DNA of 60,145 nucleotides from Thiocapsa sp. KS1 (GCF_001499735.1 NZ_LN848257.1:4196422-4256566); one strand, 5' to 3'. Counted from the stretch's first letter, positions 16,903 through 30,744 are shown. Notes: generated by a model from the sequence alone, not told the origin. Numbers and translations are program-made.

Positions 16903-19514
16903 TGCGGCTCTCCGTCAAATCCATCCTCTTCGTGCTGTTACGGCGCCTACCCATGCCCGTGATCGCGATCCTGATCGGCCTTGCCGTCGGATTCGCGGTC
17001 TGGGGTCTGCTGGACCAGGTCCAGAGCCGCCAGGTCGACAAGATTTTCGAGCAGGAGCTGCAGGCTCAGCTCGACCAGCGTGCCCGCGAGAGTCTGATTC
17101 GATTCGACCGCTATCTGTCCAACTACGGGGCGACGACACGGCTGCTCGCCAACCATCGGCGCCTTTCCGAGTATCTGGAGCCACTCTTCTGGTTCGACGA
17201 CGACGACGCCGTACCTGTCGTCTACAAGGAGTTTCGTCCACACTGGCTCCCGGATTTCTTCGAGCGCGAGGCGCTGAGCTCGCCGAGCCATGTTCTGCTG
17301 ACCGACCCGCAGGGCCGGGTTCGAGAGGTCTTCCAGGCCGGCGAAGACCCGCTCCCCGAGGAGATCGCAACCCGGATCCCGGCGCGCCTGCTCAACGTGC
17401 GCGAGGTGCGTTCGGTCATCGAGCGCTTCGGCGACAGACTCTACTTGCTCAGCAGCGATGCTGTCGAGGACGCCGGCGGCTATGCGATGGGTCATCTGGT
17501 GGTTCTGGTGCCGGTGGACGATGCCTTTTTGGCCTCGTCTCAACGCGGGGTCTATGTCGGGCGCGCCGCGGTGGCCTTGGTGGACGGAGACGACCAGCGG
17601 ATCGTCGCCAGCGTCGACTCGGAGATGCTGGTTCCCGGAAGCCTGCTTTCGGACTGGTCCGGGAGCTACCTGGTCACCTCCCAATCGCTGGCCGAGTACG
17701 AGGGCGCGGACTCGAGCGTGCTCTTCGCAACCTTCGTCCCGCATGCCGCGGTGGAGAAGATGTCGCGGCATGTTCGCATCTTCGAGCGCCGTCAGCGCGG
17801 GATCGCCGCCGTGGTTTACATCCTGGTCTTCACGGCGGTCATCTATCTGGTGTCGTCGCGACTGAACGCGGTCCTGAAGCGCATGACGCGGTTCTCGCAG
17901 CGGGCGCTCGGCATCCCGGAGCCCGGATTTCATCGCGACGGGAACCAGCTGCTTCTGCTGGAGGAATGGATCCAGCATTTCACCCAGCTGGTGCTCAAGG
18001 CGCGCGAGGAGATGAGCATCAAACATCAGGCCGAGATGCGCGAGAGCGAGGCGCTCAAGGCGGCCGTGATGGAGGCGTCGCTGGATGCGATCGTGACGCT
18101 CGACCACGGCGGTCGGATCATCGAGCTCAACCCGGCGGCCGAGCGCGTCCTCGGGCTTGATCGCGGCGAGGCTACGGGCACCGTCTTTGCCGAGCACTAT
18201 CTGCCCGAGATTGCCCGTCCGGCCTTTCAGCGGCTGCTCGATCGCTCGCGACATCTGCATCGCGAGCCTCAGGGGCGGGGCGAGCTGGTTGCACTGCGCT
18301 CGGACGGCTCGGAGATCCCGGTGGAGATCTCGATCGTACCGATCGATCTGGAGTCCGAGCGGTTCTTTACGCTCTATATCCACGACATCACGGCGCGCAA
18401 GCAGGCCGAGCGCGAGATCAAGAGCCTCGCGCGTTTCGCCAGCGAAAGCCCCAACCCGATCCTGCGCGTGACCGCGGACGGCCTCATCGTCTATGCCAAC
18501 AAGGCCAGTCGCCCGCTGCTGCAGGCCTGGGGCGCGGACCCGGGCGAGCGGCTGCCGGAGGATTGGGGGGAAGAGGTGACCCTGGCGCTCGAAAGCGGGG
18601 AGCCGCAGGAGCGCGAGCAGGAGATCGCGGGTCAGGTCTATTCGCTGCTGTTTGCACCCATCCGCGATCTGGGCTATCTCAACATCTATGCGCGCGACAT
18701 CACGGCGGTGCGCCGCGCCGAGCAGGAGGCCCGCCAGCACCAGGCCGAGCTGGTGCATGTCTGTCGACTCAGCACCATGGGCGAGATGGCGACAGGCATG
18801 GCGCATGAGCTCAACCAGCCGCTCTCGGCGATCGTCAACTATGCCAACGGATGCAGCCGGCGTTTGCAGAGCGCCTCGTCGAAGACCGAGGATCTGGTCG
18901 GCGCCATGGGACAGATCACGGTGCAGGCGCAACGGGCGAGCGAGATCATTCGGCGTCTGCGCGCCCTGGTCGGCAAGCAACCGCCGATCCGCACCGATGC
19001 CGACCTCAATCATTTAGTGCGCGAGGTCTGCTCCTTCGTCGAGTTCGAGACCAATCGGCTGGGGTTGCAGATCGAGCTGGATCCGGGGGCGGATCCCATC
19101 CCGGTGAATGTCGACCTGGTCCAGATCGAGCAGGTGCTTCTGAACCTGGTCCGCAACGCGATCGATGCCCTCCAGGAGTCGCCGGAGGAGCGTCGGCGGC
19201 TCTGTATCCGGACCCGCGTCGACGGATCTGCGGCCATCGTCGAGGTCGAAGACACCGGCCCCGGCATCAGCGCGGAGCGTATCCTGCATCTGTTCCACCC
19301 CTTCTTTACGACCAAAGAGGGCGGGATGGGGATGGGCTTGGCGATCAGCCAAACCATCGTGGAGAATCACGACGGCCGAATCTGGGCCCAATCCGAGCCC
19401 GGCCAGGGCTCGACCTTTTACGTTTCGCTCCCGCTCGCCGAGCCCGATGCGCCCGATGCGCCCGAGGCAATCGCCGCGAGCGATGAAACCGAGCTCACGG
19501 AGAGCCTGACATGA
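16902..19514 (+). CDS. PAS-domain sensor histidine kinase (FixL/TtrS-like)
   Basis: In 870 residues: helix at about 17-35, periplasmic sensor region (about 36-300), second helix at about 302-322, a linker, PAS 1 (about 385-505), PAS 2 (about 510-610), HisKA with phospho-acceptor His635 in MAHELNQPLSAI, and HATPase_c with NLVRNAIDAL (N box), DTGPGIS (G1) and GGMGMGLAIS (G2). All catalytic motifs are intact. The MAHELNQPL box is typical of FixL/DctB-like kinases. Its stop overlaps the response regulator start (ATGA, 19511-19514), so the two form a coupled pair. The start codon sits on the end of an inverted-repeat element with no visible Shine-Dalgarno. The signal is unknown. Confidence 0.95.
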   Translation: MRLSVKSILFVLLRRLPMPVIAILIGLAVGFAVWGLLDQVQSRQVDKIFEQELQAQLDQRARESLIRFDRYLSNYGATTRLLANHRRLSEYLEPLFWFDDDDAVPVVYKEFRPHWLPDFFEREALSSPSHVLLTDPQGRVREVFQAGEDPLPEEIATRIPARLLNVREVRSVIERFGDRLYLLSSDAVEDAGGYAMGHLVVLVPVDDAFLASSQRGVYVGRAAVALVDGDDQRIVASVDSEMLVPGSLLSDWSGSYLVTSQSLAEYEGADSSVLFATFVPHAAVEKMSRHVRIFERRQRGIAAVVYILVFTAVIYLVSSRLNAVLKRMTRFSQRALGIPEPGFHRDGNQLLLLEEWIQHFTQLVLKAREEMSIKHQAEMRESEALKAAVMEASLDAIVTLDHGGRIIELNPAAERVLGLDRGEATGTVFAEHYLPEIARPAFQRLLDRSRHLHREPQGRGELVALRSDGSEIPVEISIVPIDLESERFFTLYIHDITARKQAEREIKSLARFASESPNPILRVTADGLIVYANKASRPLLQAWGADPGERLPEDWGEEVTLALESGEPQEREQEIAGQVYSLLFAPIRDLGYLNIYARDITAVRRAEQEARQHQAELVHVCRLSTMGEMATGMAHELNQPLSAIVNYANGCSRRLQSASSKTEDLVGAMGQITVQAQRASEIIRRLRALVGKQPPIRTDADLNHLVREVCSFVEFETNRLGLQIELDPGADPIPVNVDLVQIEQVLLNLVRNAIDALQESPEERRRLCIRTRVDGSAAIVEVEDTGPGISAERILHLFHPFFTTKEGGMGMGLAISQTIVENHDGRIWAQSEPGQGSTFYVSLPLAEPDAPDAPEAIAASDETELTESLT

Positions 19515-20137
19515 CCAACGACGCAACCGTCTTCGTCGTCGACGACGACCAAGCCATGCGCACCTCTTTGCAGTGGCTGATCGAATCCACCGGCATGTCG
19601 GTCCAGACCTACGAGTCGGCCGACGTCTTTCTCGCGAGCTATTATCCGGGGCGTGCTGGCTGTCTCCTGCTCGATGTCCGGATGCCCGGGATGAGCGGCT
19701 TGGAGCTTCAGAGTCACCTCGCACGCGAGGGTTATCGCCTGCCCGTCATCATGATCACCGGACACGGCGATGTTGCCATGGCGGTCAAGGCCATGAAGGC
19801 GGGGGCGGTCGACTTCATCGAGAAGCCGTTTCACGACGAGGACCTGCTGCGCAGTATCCGGCGCGCACTCGACTACGACGAAAGACACCGTGCCGGTCAG
19901 GCGGCGCGTGCCGATATCGCGGCGCGCCTTGCCGAGCTGACGCCGCGCGAGCACGAGGTCATGGCGATGGTCACGGACGGCAAATCGAATAAGGACATCG
20001 CCGCAGCACTCGGTGTCAGTGCCAAGACGGTCGAGGCGCATCGCGCACGCGTCATGGAGAAGATGCGGGCCGACTCGCTCGCCGAGCTGGTGCGCATGGC
20101 CTTGATCGCGGCAACGGAAGGCCCGCCCGCCCGCTGA
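19511..20137 (+). CDS. FixJ-family response regulator
   Basis: A 208-residue regulator: receiver domain (about 5-120) with the acidic pocket D11-D12, phospho-acceptor Asp55 (LLLDVRMPG), Thr in MITGHGD and Lys in EKPF, then a LuxR-type helix-turn-helix (about 140-200; LTPREHEVMAMV, SNKDIAAALGVSAKTVEAHRARVMEKM in two parts). It is the cognate partner of the kinase upstream, with a 4-base overlap. It should bind DNA as a dimer when phosphorylated. The targets are not evident; the next gene downstream is 76 bases away and could be one. Confidence 0.96.
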   Translation: MTNDATVFVVDDDQAMRTSLQWLIESTGMSVQTYESADVFLASYYPGRAGCLLLDVRMPGMSGLELQSHLAREGYRLPVIMITGHGDVAMAVKAMKAGAVDFIEKPFHDEDLLRSIRRALDYDERHRAGQAARADIAARLAELTPREHEVMAMVTDGKSNKDIAAALGVSAKTVEAHRARVMEKMRADSLAELVRMALIAATEGPPAR

Positions 20138-20213
20138 GCTCGGAGAGGGTTTGCTCGGAAGGCGTCGGAGCCTCAAAATGGCTGATCTTCAATGATCCGC
20201 CGGAGAATGTTTG

Positions 20214-21197
20214 ATGTCCGAAAAGGCCCCCTGGATTACCTTCCGACCCGAGTTGAAGGTGCTCGACTGCACCGTTCGCGACGGGGGGCTCGTGAACGCC
20301 CACCGGTTCGACGACGACTTCGTCGCCGCTGTTTACCGCGCCTGTGTCGATGCCGGCATCGATTACATGGAGATCGGCTACAAGAACTCGGCGCGCGTCT
20401 TCCCGAAGGACAAGTTCGGTCCCTGGCGTCATTGCGACGAGGCCGATCTGCGTCGCGTGGTCGGCGACCATGACGCGGAGAAGACCGGGCTGAAGCTCGC
20501 CGCGATGGCCGACGCCGGAAAGAGTGACTGGCAGACGCAGATCCAGCCCGCGAGCGAGAGCGTGCTCTCCATGATCCGCGTCGCCTTCTATGCCCATCAG
20601 GTGTCCGAGGCGGTGGACATGATCCGGCACGCGACCGAGCTCGGCTACGAGACCACGGCGAACCTGATGGCGGTCTCCAACATCACCGAGACCGAGATCG
20701 ATACCGTGCTCGAGGCGATCGCCGAGACGCCGGCCAGCACCATGGTGATCGTCGACAGCTTCGGCTATCTCTACCGCGAGCAGATCGACCGGCTTTACCG
20801 CAAATACAGCGCGGCACTCGAAGGCACCGGCAAGGAGATCGGCATCCATGCCCACAACAATCTCCAGTTGGCGTTCGCGAATACGATCGAGGCCATCATC
20901 CTGGGGTGCAACCGGGTCGACTCGACGATCTTCGGCTTCGGTCGCGGTGCCGGAAACTGCCACACCGAGCTGCTGCTCGGTTTCCTGCGCAACCCCAAAT
21001 TCAACGTCCGCCCCATCATCGAGGTCATCCAGAATCGGATGTTGCCGCTGCGCAAGGAGTTGGATTGGGGACCTTCGGTCCCGTACAACATCACCGGTCA
21101 GCTCAACCAACATCCGCGCTCCGCGATCGAGTGGCGCGAGGGCGCGACGCCGGACGACTATCTGACCTTTTACGACAAGGTTGTCTCCGAGATTTGA
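20214..21197 (+). CDS. DRE-TIM metallolyase-superfamily aldolase
   Basis: A 327-residue TIM-barrel enzyme. The DCTVRDGG motif near residue 18 and the HAHNNLQLA metal-binding segment near 204 place it with HMG-CoA lyase, 4-hydroxy-2-oxovalerate aldolase and isopropylmalate/homocitrate synthase relatives. It lacks the C-terminal regulatory domain of the synthases, so a simple aldolase or lyase role is more likely. The substrate is unknown. CGGAGAA lies 7 bases before ATG 20214. It precedes gltA in the same direction with a 231-base gap of degenerate, tandem-like sequence. Confidence 0.85.
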   Translation: MSEKAPWITFRPELKVLDCTVRDGGLVNAHRFDDDFVAAVYRACVDAGIDYMEIGYKNSARVFPKDKFGPWRHCDEADLRRVVGDHDAEKTGLKLAAMADAGKSDWQTQIQPASESVLSMIRVAFYAHQVSEAVDMIRHATELGYETTANLMAVSNITETEIDTVLEAIAETPASTMVIVDSFGYLYREQIDRLYRKYSAALEGTGKEIGIHAHNNLQLAFANTIEAIILGCNRVDSTIFGFGRGAGNCHTELLLGFLRNPKFNVRPIIEVIQNRMLPLRKELDWGPSVPYNITGQLNQHPRSAIEWREGATPDDYLTFYDKVVSEI

Positions 21198-21428
21198 CGG
21201 CGGTTTGGCTGATAGCCGTCAGTTGCCAGCCTCCGGCCCGAAGCTTATTCGGGGCCGTGAATCCCCGGAGGTGTCCGGCGCTCGGGCCGGTCGGGGTTGT
21301 CCGGTGCCAACCGTGATGCCGTCGCGATGGTCGCTGACGGTTGACGGTTGACGGCTGGCAGCAGGCGGCAGCCTAAAAGCCCGACCACCGACCCGCGTTA
21401 ATTCCCCCCTCAACCCCTGGAGGATGTC

Positions 21429-22718
21429 ATGTCCGACGAAGCGATCTTGACCTTGGGCGATGCGAGCTATCGGTTTCCGATTCTGGAGGGAACGGAGGGA
21501 GAGCGTGCGATCGACATCCAGACCCTGCGCGCGCAAACCGGCCACATTACGCTGGATCCCGGGTACGGAAATACGGGGAGCTGCCAAAGCGCCATCACCT
21601 TTATCGACGGGGAGCGCGGGATCCTGCGCTATCGCGGGATCCCGATCGAGCAGTTCGAGCAGGCACCGAACTTCGTCGAGGTCGCCTGGCTCCTGATCTT
21701 CGGCCATCTGCCGAGTCCGGAGGAATACGACACCTTCGCCGCGGATTTGACCGGGTGTGCCAACCTCGACGAGGGGATGAAGCATCACTTCGAGGGTTTC
21801 CCGCGGGCGGCGCCGCCGATGGCCATCCTCTCGGCCATGATCAATGCCCTGTCCTGTTTTCATCCCGAGATCTTCGATCTCCAGGACAAGGACTCGGTGC
21901 GGATCGCCTCGGCCGGGTTGATCAGTAAGATCCGCACCATTGCCGCCTACGCCTATCGTCACTCCAGGGGGCTGCCGTACATCTACCCGGATCCCAAGCT
22001 GAGATACGTGCCGAACTTTCTGCACATGATGTTCTCGCAGCCCTACGAGCAGCATGTCTGCGAGCCGATCGTTCGAGACGCACTCAATCTGATCCTGTTG
22101 CTGCATGCCGATCACGAGCAGAACTGCTCGACCTCGACGGTGCGCATGGTCGGCTCGAGCCAGGCCAATCTCTTTGCTTCCTGTGCGGCCGGGGTCTGCG
22201 CCTTGTGGGGCCCGCTACACGGCGGAGCGAATGTCGCGGTGCTGGAGATGCTCGAGCAGATCCACCAGGGACAGATGACCCCGGAGGACTATGTTCGGCT
22301 GGCCAAAGACAAGGACAGCAAGGTTCGGTTGATGGGGTTCGGTCATCGGGTCTACCGGAATTTCGATCCGCGCGCGCGCATGCTGGCGAACGTCGCAGAG
22401 CGGCTCCTGCCTCAGCTCGGGGTCAAAGACCCGCTACTCGACATTGCGCGTCGGCTCGAGGAGATCGCGCTCGAAGATCCGTACTTTGTCGATCGTCAGC
22501 TCTATCCGAATGTGGATTTTTACAGCGGCATCATCCTGCGGGCCATTGGGATTCCGGTCAACATGTTCACTGTCATGTTTGCGATCGGCAGGCTCCCCGG
22601 TTGGATCGCTCACTGGTGGGAGCAGGAGCAGACACCGGGCAACAAGATCGCCCGGCCCCGTCAGATCTATGTCGGGCTGCAAGAGACGGATCGGGTGCTG
22701 CTGAGCGAGCGACGTTAA
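21429..22718 (+). CDS. gltA: Citrate synthase
   Basis: A 429-residue type II (hexameric, NADH-sensitive class) citrate synthase that condenses acetyl-CoA and oxaloacetate. Catalytic segments are intact: LHADHEQNCSTSTVR and GPLHGGANVAVLEM with the first catalytic His, GFGHRVYRNFDPRA with the second His, and the C-terminal Asp region (LYPNVDFYSG). The N-terminus has the LRYRGIPIEQ block. TGGAGG lies just before the ATG. The TAA stop is the left end of an inverted-repeat element. Confidence 0.98.
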   Translation: MSDEAILTLGDASYRFPILEGTEGERAIDIQTLRAQTGHITLDPGYGNTGSCQSAITFIDGERGILRYRGIPIEQFEQAPNFVEVAWLLIFGHLPSPEEYDTFAADLTGCANLDEGMKHHFEGFPRAAPPMAILSAMINALSCFHPEIFDLQDKDSVRIASAGLISKIRTIAAYAYRHSRGLPYIYPDPKLRYVPNFLHMMFSQPYEQHVCEPIVRDALNLILLLHADHEQNCSTSTVRMVGSSQANLFASCAAGVCALWGPLHGGANVAVLEMLEQIHQGQMTPEDYVRLAKDKDSKVRLMGFGHRVYRNFDPRARMLANVAERLLPQLGVKDPLLDIARRLEEIALEDPYFVDRQLYPNVDFYSGIILRAIGIPVNMFTVMFAIGRLPGWIAHWWEQEQTPGNKIARPRQIYVGLQETDRVLLSERR

Positions 22719-22800
22719 ACCGCGCCCAGCGCGGTATGCGCTGTTTTTGGATGGGATCGACCCCGGCAGACTTGACGTCCGCCGGAGTCGGCGCGCTTTA
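22716..22800. repeat. Terminal-inverted-repeat element, copy 6 (85 bp)
   Basis: TAAACCGCGCC (22716-22726) pairs with GGCGCGCTTTA (22790-22800), with one mismatch. Its first bases are the gltA stop codon. The left half (CCGCGC-CCA-GCGCGG stem, then TATGCG, TGTTTTTGGAT) is shared with 16772 and partly with 56947. Confidence 0.8.
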
Positions 22801-22815
22801 GTCGGGAATGTGAAG

Positions 22816-22843
22816 GCGAGCACCCGGCTGCGCGGGTGCTCGC
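22816..22843. terminator. Hairpin between convergent genes
   Basis: GCGAGCACCC (22816-22825) and GGGTGCTCGC (22834-22843) form a 10-bp perfect stem between gltA and the minus-strand gene at 22878. No strong T-run; a bidirectional terminator is likely. Confidence 0.5.
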
Positions 22844-22877
22844 AGGACGCCGTTGCGGCGGAAGGCGCAATGCCGGG

Positions 22878-23483
22878 TCAGAGATGCAGGCGCCGGGTCT
22901 CGACGTCGGTCTCGCTGCGTTCCCACATCTGCTCGAAGTCGTCGCGCAGTCGACGCGCCTCGCGCCGGCCGTGCATGTCGGCGATGGCTTCGCTGCCCTC
23001 GGCCACCGGCCGCCTGACGTAGGCGCGCTCGTCTCCGATCAGAAAGGCATCGGGACGATTCGGTGCGTCGTCGGCAAGACGACGGATCGCGATCCGGGAG
23101 GGCAGGCGTTGAGCCAGATCGACGATGTAGCTTCCGGATTGGCTCGCGATGTCCGAATTGCTCAAGAGGGCACGCACCGGCACGTCCGGGCGCGCAAGCG
23201 CAAGTCGCTTGACGGCCTCGAGAAATTCCTGTGCGTTGTAGAGATCGCGATCCAGCACGGGGCCGAACAAACGCAGCTCTCGTCGCGCCGCCCGAGCGAC
23301 TGCGATCCCGGCTTCGCGAATCTCGGCACGCGTCTCGAGCAGGCGGGGGCCGTACTGCGGGCGGGACAGGTTCACCTCATTGGACTCCACGTCATTCCTG
23401 CGTGTTTCGCGGCTCCAGAGTGGATCGGCGATCATCGCCGTGTCCGAAAGTGATGGTTGCTGAAATGCAACAACAGCCCGCAT
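22878..23483 (-). CDS. Conserved protein, DUF7931-like (stand-alone form)
   Basis: This soluble protein of about 201 residues resembles the C-terminal domain that in pseudomonads is fused behind a GNAT acetyltransferase (LYN..EF..A..RLA, VRALL.NS, S.IVDLAQRL.S.I.IR, DAFLIGDE, YRP-like ...ARRL...F...WERS...ETRRLHL). The fold resembles one half of a phospholipase D-like unit, but no HKD motif is seen. Here the acetyltransferase part is absent. Start is uncertain: ATG 23483 (after GGGAA) or ATG 23435; a longer GTG start at 23594 would overlap the likely ompA-like promoter. Confidence 0.7.
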   Translation of the reverse strand: MRAVVAFQQPSLSDTAMIADPLWSRETRRNDVESNEVNLSRPQYGPRLLETRAEIREAGIAVARAARRELRLFGPVLDRDLYNAQEFLEAVKRLALARPDVPVRALLSNSDIASQSGSYIVDLAQRLPSRIAIRRLADDAPNRPDAFLIGDERAYVRRPVAEGSEAIADMHGRREARRLRDDFEQMWERSETDVETRRLHL

Positions 23484-23588
23484 CGATTCCCGGGCCGCGT
23501 CCCTGCTGGGCTTAAGACGGATTTGCCGCCGGATGATGTGGTATTCAGGGCGCGGTCGTTGCAAATATGTCTCGCGCACTGAAAAAAG

Positions 23589-23619
23589 TTGCACTTTTGT
23601 GCCTGTTGTAGGCTAAAAT
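23589..23619 (+). promoter_or_regulatory. Possible sigma70 promoter for the OmpA-like gene
   Basis: TTGCAC (23589-23594), 19-base spacer, TAAAAT (23614-23619). GCAC-TTTT-GTGC overlaps the -35 as a small palindrome and might be an operator. The 5' UTR would be about 185 bases. Confidence 0.4.
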
Positions 23620-23812
23620 GTCGTTGTCCCAAGTGCGGTCTGTCTATACCGTCCGCGCGCAATCTTAACCGATGAGCAGGCCCACGGCGACAGACCCGCG
23701 GCGAACGAGCGATACACCCACGAATATGTTGCTTTTTCCAGACATGTCCTCCGCCTTCGGTCAACGTCGACGTTCGAATCATCATCCATCCACCTGAACA
23801 GGAAACAAAAAG

Positions 23813-24394
23813 ATGCGCAAACAGAAAAAGACCTCAAGGCTGGCCGCGCTTGCAGCCCCGCTCGCGATGGCCGTCACATTGGCTGCTCCGCTGTCGGTTC
23901 AGGCCGACTACAACTACGAGCACTTCTGGTCCGCTCAGCCCGAAGGCACGGCGTGGGTGACCAGCTACGGCGAGTGCTGGCAGAGTCTCCATGGCCCGAA
24001 CGACCTGGAGCCCTGCGTGAAGGAAGCCGTGGTTCCGAAGGAATTCGTCGTCCGTCTGAACTTCGAGTTCGATAAGTACGAGATTCAGAACATCGTGAAC
24101 GACGCCGAGCTGCAACGCCTCGACGACTACATCGCGCAGGTGAAGGCGACCGATACACGCGAGGAGATCTCGCTCGTCGGCCACACGGATGCGAAGGGCT
24201 CGGACGAATACAACATGGCACTCGGCATGCGTCGTGCCGAGACGATTCGCGACTACATGGTCAGCAAGGGTGTCCCGGCAAGCGACATCGTCTCCGTCAC
24301 CAGCATGGGCAAGCGCGACATGCTGCCTGAGTACGATATCTTCTCGGTGCAGCAGCGCCGCGTGAAGATCCTCGCCGAGTACGAGGGCAACTAA
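23813..24394 (+). CDS. OmpA-family protein with peptidoglycan-binding domain
   Basis: A 193-residue exported protein. The signal peptide (RKQKKTSR then hydrophobic, cleavage near QA31) is followed by a short region with two Cys (ECWQS, EPCVKE) that may form a disulfide, then an OmpA-like domain (about 78-190) with LNFEFDKYEI, LVGHTDAKGSDEYN and LGMRRAETIRDYM. These positions bind diaminopimelate in peptidoglycan. It has no beta-barrel, so it is likely a periplasmic or surface-linked wall-tethering protein. ACAGGAAAC lies before the ATG. A strong terminator follows. Confidence 0.92.
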   Translation: MRKQKKTSRLAALAAPLAMAVTLAAPLSVQADYNYEHFWSAQPEGTAWVTSYGECWQSLHGPNDLEPCVKEAVVPKEFVVRLNFEFDKYEIQNIVNDAELQRLDDYIAQVKATDTREEISLVGHTDAKGSDEYNMALGMRRAETIRDYMVSKGVPASDIVSVTSMGKRDMLPEYDIFSVQQRRVKILAEYEGN

Positions 24395-24582
24395 GCTCTC
24401 ACCGCCGATAGGCACTGCTTCGATCGCCGGGTTTGAGCCGGCGGTCGAGGCAGCCGACGATCAAGCGAGTATTGGTTTCGTTCGATCTCTTATCCGTTTC
24501 TTTTGAGTACCGCGCCGATCACGTCAGTGATCGACGCGGCAGGGTCCAATAAGCCTCATCCCCCCGACCGGGGCTTATGGGA

Positions 24583-24618
24583 GGGCCGTTCACGTCTAGG
24601 CGTGCACGGCCTTTTTTA
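24583..24618. terminator. Rho-independent terminator (ompA-like / purB)
   Basis: GGGCCGTTCACG and CGTGCACGGCC (24583-24594, 24601-24611) form a stem with one mismatch, followed by TTTTTTATTTT. It lies between convergent genes and can serve both. A further hairpin (AAGCC...GGGGCTT) lies just upstream. Confidence 0.85.
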
Positions 24619-24630
24619 TTTTCCCATCAC

Positions 24631-28672
<4,042 letters not shown>

Positions 28673-28804
28673 GCGGTGCTCCGGGTTCGGCGAAGAGGTT
28701 GGGCCCGATTCTAGCGACCAAGCCCGTGCGGCGCTATATGCTGCGGTGCAATATGTTCGGGTAGCTGCGGCTCTTGAGCCGTCGGCTTTCGGCCTTCGGC
28801 CTCC

Positions 28805-28832
28805 AGCTATCAGCTATCAGCTATCAGCTATC
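28805..28832. repeat. Tandem heptamer repeat (AGCTATC x4)
   Basis: Four exact copies of AGCTATC lie between acnA and hflD. Short intergenic tandem repeats of this sort are prone to slippage. No function is evident. Confidence 0.85.
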
Positions 28833-28900
28833 AGGTGCCGGCAATCGGCCTCGGTGCGGACAAGGCTGATGGTTGGTTGCTCCCTCGGGCTGCGCGTTCG

Positions 28901-29548
28901 TCAGGCATTCGGATTGGCGGTGCGGTCGGCCAGGCTGTTGAGGTAGCGTCGGGCGTCCGCGAGGATCTGTCGGTTTTTCAAGAGCAGCTGCCAACGGGTG
29001 CCGCCGACCTGCCGCCACAACATGGCAGAGCGGACGCCAGCGAGCAGCAGGGCGCGCACCCGGTGCTGGTTGTCGGGATTCTGCAGGTGCAGCGGGTCGC
29101 CTCGAACGATGATCCGCGGCTCCAACGAGCTCAGGGTGTCGCTGTAGATTCCCGCGAGATGGGCCAGCATCGCGGGGTGCAGGAGCGCGACATGCTCGTG
29201 CTTGGCCTGTGCCGCGGCAATGCCCTCGCCGATGCGTGCGAGCAGGTCGGGCCGCGCCGCAAGGGCGCGTTCCAGCTTCATCAGGAGGACGACGTAACGG
29301 GTCAACTCCAGGTTGCGCTCCGGTTTGCCGGTCAGCTGGGCGATGATCTGGCGTGCGCCGTTCGCAACCCGTCCGGGCTCGCCGAAGACCGCGCCGACGT
29401 CCTCGGCATTGACCTGGAGAAGGCTGTAGATGCAGGGTTCCATGGCGTCGGTGTCGGCCGAGCCCGACCGGGCAACACGCATGACACAGTTGACGGCTTG
29501 ATAGATGCCGGCGAGGGCGATGACACGGTCGAGGTTGTCGTGGGGCAT
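28901..29548 (-). CDS. hflD: High-frequency lysogenization protein HflD homologue
   Basis: A 215-residue, mostly helical protein. In E. coli HflD is a membrane-peripheral protein that binds phage lambda CII; its normal role is less clear. Matching blocks include RVIALAGIYQAV, NLELTRYVVLLMKLER and the C-terminal VRALLLAGVRSAMLWRQVGG, LLLKNRQIL. AGGAGA lies about 10 bases before ATG 29548. It follows mnmA closely, as in many gammaproteobacteria (mnmA-hflD-purB). Confidence 0.93.
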   Translation of the reverse strand: MPHDNLDRVIALAGIYQAVNCVMRVARSGSADTDAMEPCIYSLLQVNAEDVGAVFGEPGRVANGARQIIAQLTGKPERNLELTRYVVLLMKLERALAARPDLLARIGEGIAAAQAKHEHVALLHPAMLAHLAGIYSDTLSSLEPRIIVRGDPLHLQNPDNQHRVRALLLAGVRSAMLWRQVGGTRWQLLLKNRQILADARRYLNSLADRTANPNA

Positions 29549-29631
29549 TCTGCTGGGGATCTCCTGGGCGACTGACCGGCCATTTGAACTCGAAGGAGGC
29601 GATCTCGCCAAGTGATCCTTCTCGATGCGAT

Positions 29632-30744
29632 TCAGCGCCACCCATCTTCGATCACTGCGCCGCCGAGACATTCGTCCTCGCGATAGAGCACGATCGACTG
29701 CCCCGGCGTCACCGCGCGTTGCGGTTGGTCGAAGCGGATTCGGCAGCCTGTTTCACCGGTCTCGACGACCTCGCAGTGCTGCAAGGGCTGGCGATGGCGC
29801 AGACGGGCCAGGCATCGAAACGGCGGGCGCTCCGGCGGTGCGCCCGCGATCCAGTGCGCCGCCGCCGCGCTCAGTCCGACGGACATGAGCAGCGGATGAT
29901 GCGTGTCTTGAACCAGCACCAAGGTGTTGCGATCGGCATCCTTCGCGGCGACAAACCAGGGCGCCTCGCGTCCGCCGTGAATACCGCCGATGCCGAGTCC
30001 CTGGCGCTGCCCGATCGTGTAATAGGCCAAGCCTTGATGCTCGCCGATATGCATACCCTCGGCGGTCTCGATGGGGCCGGGCTCGCACGGGACGTAGCGG
30101 GCCAGGAAGTCCCGGAAGCGACGCTCGCCGATGAAACAGATCCCGGTGCTGTCCTTTTTCTCGGCATTGGCGAGACCGAGACCCCTCGCGATCTCCCGGA
30201 CCTCGCGCTTGGTCAGGTCATACAGCGGGAAGAGCGCGCGCTCCAATTGAGATTGATCGAGCAGATGCAGGAAGTAGGTTTGATCCTTGTCGGGGTCGGC
30301 GCACAGACGAAGCCGCGCGCCCTGGGCGTCGCGTGTCACCCGCGCGTAGTGACCTGTGGCGATGAGGTCGGCACCCAGCCCCAGGGCGTGATCGAGGAAG
30401 GCGGCGAACTTGATCTCCCGGTTGCACAGGACATCCGGGTTGGGGGTGCGCAAGGCTCGGTATTCGCTCAGGAAGGATTCGAAGACGCGGTCCCAATACT
30501 CGGTGGCGAAGTTGACCGTATGCAGCCGGATCCCGAGCCGATCCGCGACGGCACGCGCGTCGGCCAGATCGGCGGCCGCAGCGCAGTAGCCCGGGTCGTC
30601 GTCCTCTTCCCAGTTCTTCATGAAGAGGGCCTCGACCCGATACCCGTGCTCGAGCAGTCGATGGGCGGCGACGGCCGAATCGACACCGCCGGAGAGACCG
30701 ACGATCACGCTGGTCGGGCGAGACTTCTGAAAGGATGCGGTCAT
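29632..30744 (-). CDS. mnmA: tRNA-specific 2-thiouridylase MnmA
   Basis: The 370-residue enzyme installs the 2-thio group at U34 of Lys, Glu and Gln tRNAs, using ATP and sulfur passed by the Tus relay. The PP-loop [10 protein letters not shown] is at about 15-24. The catalytic Cys pair is in [10 protein letters not shown] (about 107) and STGICFIGE (about 203). The C-terminal beta domain ([32 protein letters not shown]) is intact. ATG 30744 gives the usual length (E. coli 368). It is divergent from icd and co-directional with hflD. Confidence 0.97.
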   Translation of the reverse strand: MTASFQKSRPTSVIVGLSGGVDSAVAAHRLLEHGYRVEALFMKNWEEDDDPGYCAAAADLADARAVADRLGIRLHTVNFATEYWDRVFESFLSEYRALRTPNPDVLCNREIKFAAFLDHALGLGADLIATGHYARVTRDAQGARLRLCADPDKDQTYFLHLLDQSQLERALFPLYDLTKREVREIARGLGLANAEKKDSTGICFIGERRFRDFLARYVPCEPGPIETAEGMHIGEHQGLAYYTIGQRQGLGIGGIHGGREAPWFVAAKDADRNTLVLVQDTHHPLLMSVGLSAAAAHWIAGAPPERPPFRCLARLRHRQPLQHCEVVETGETGCRIRFDQPQRAVTPGQSIVLYREDECLGGAVIEDGWR

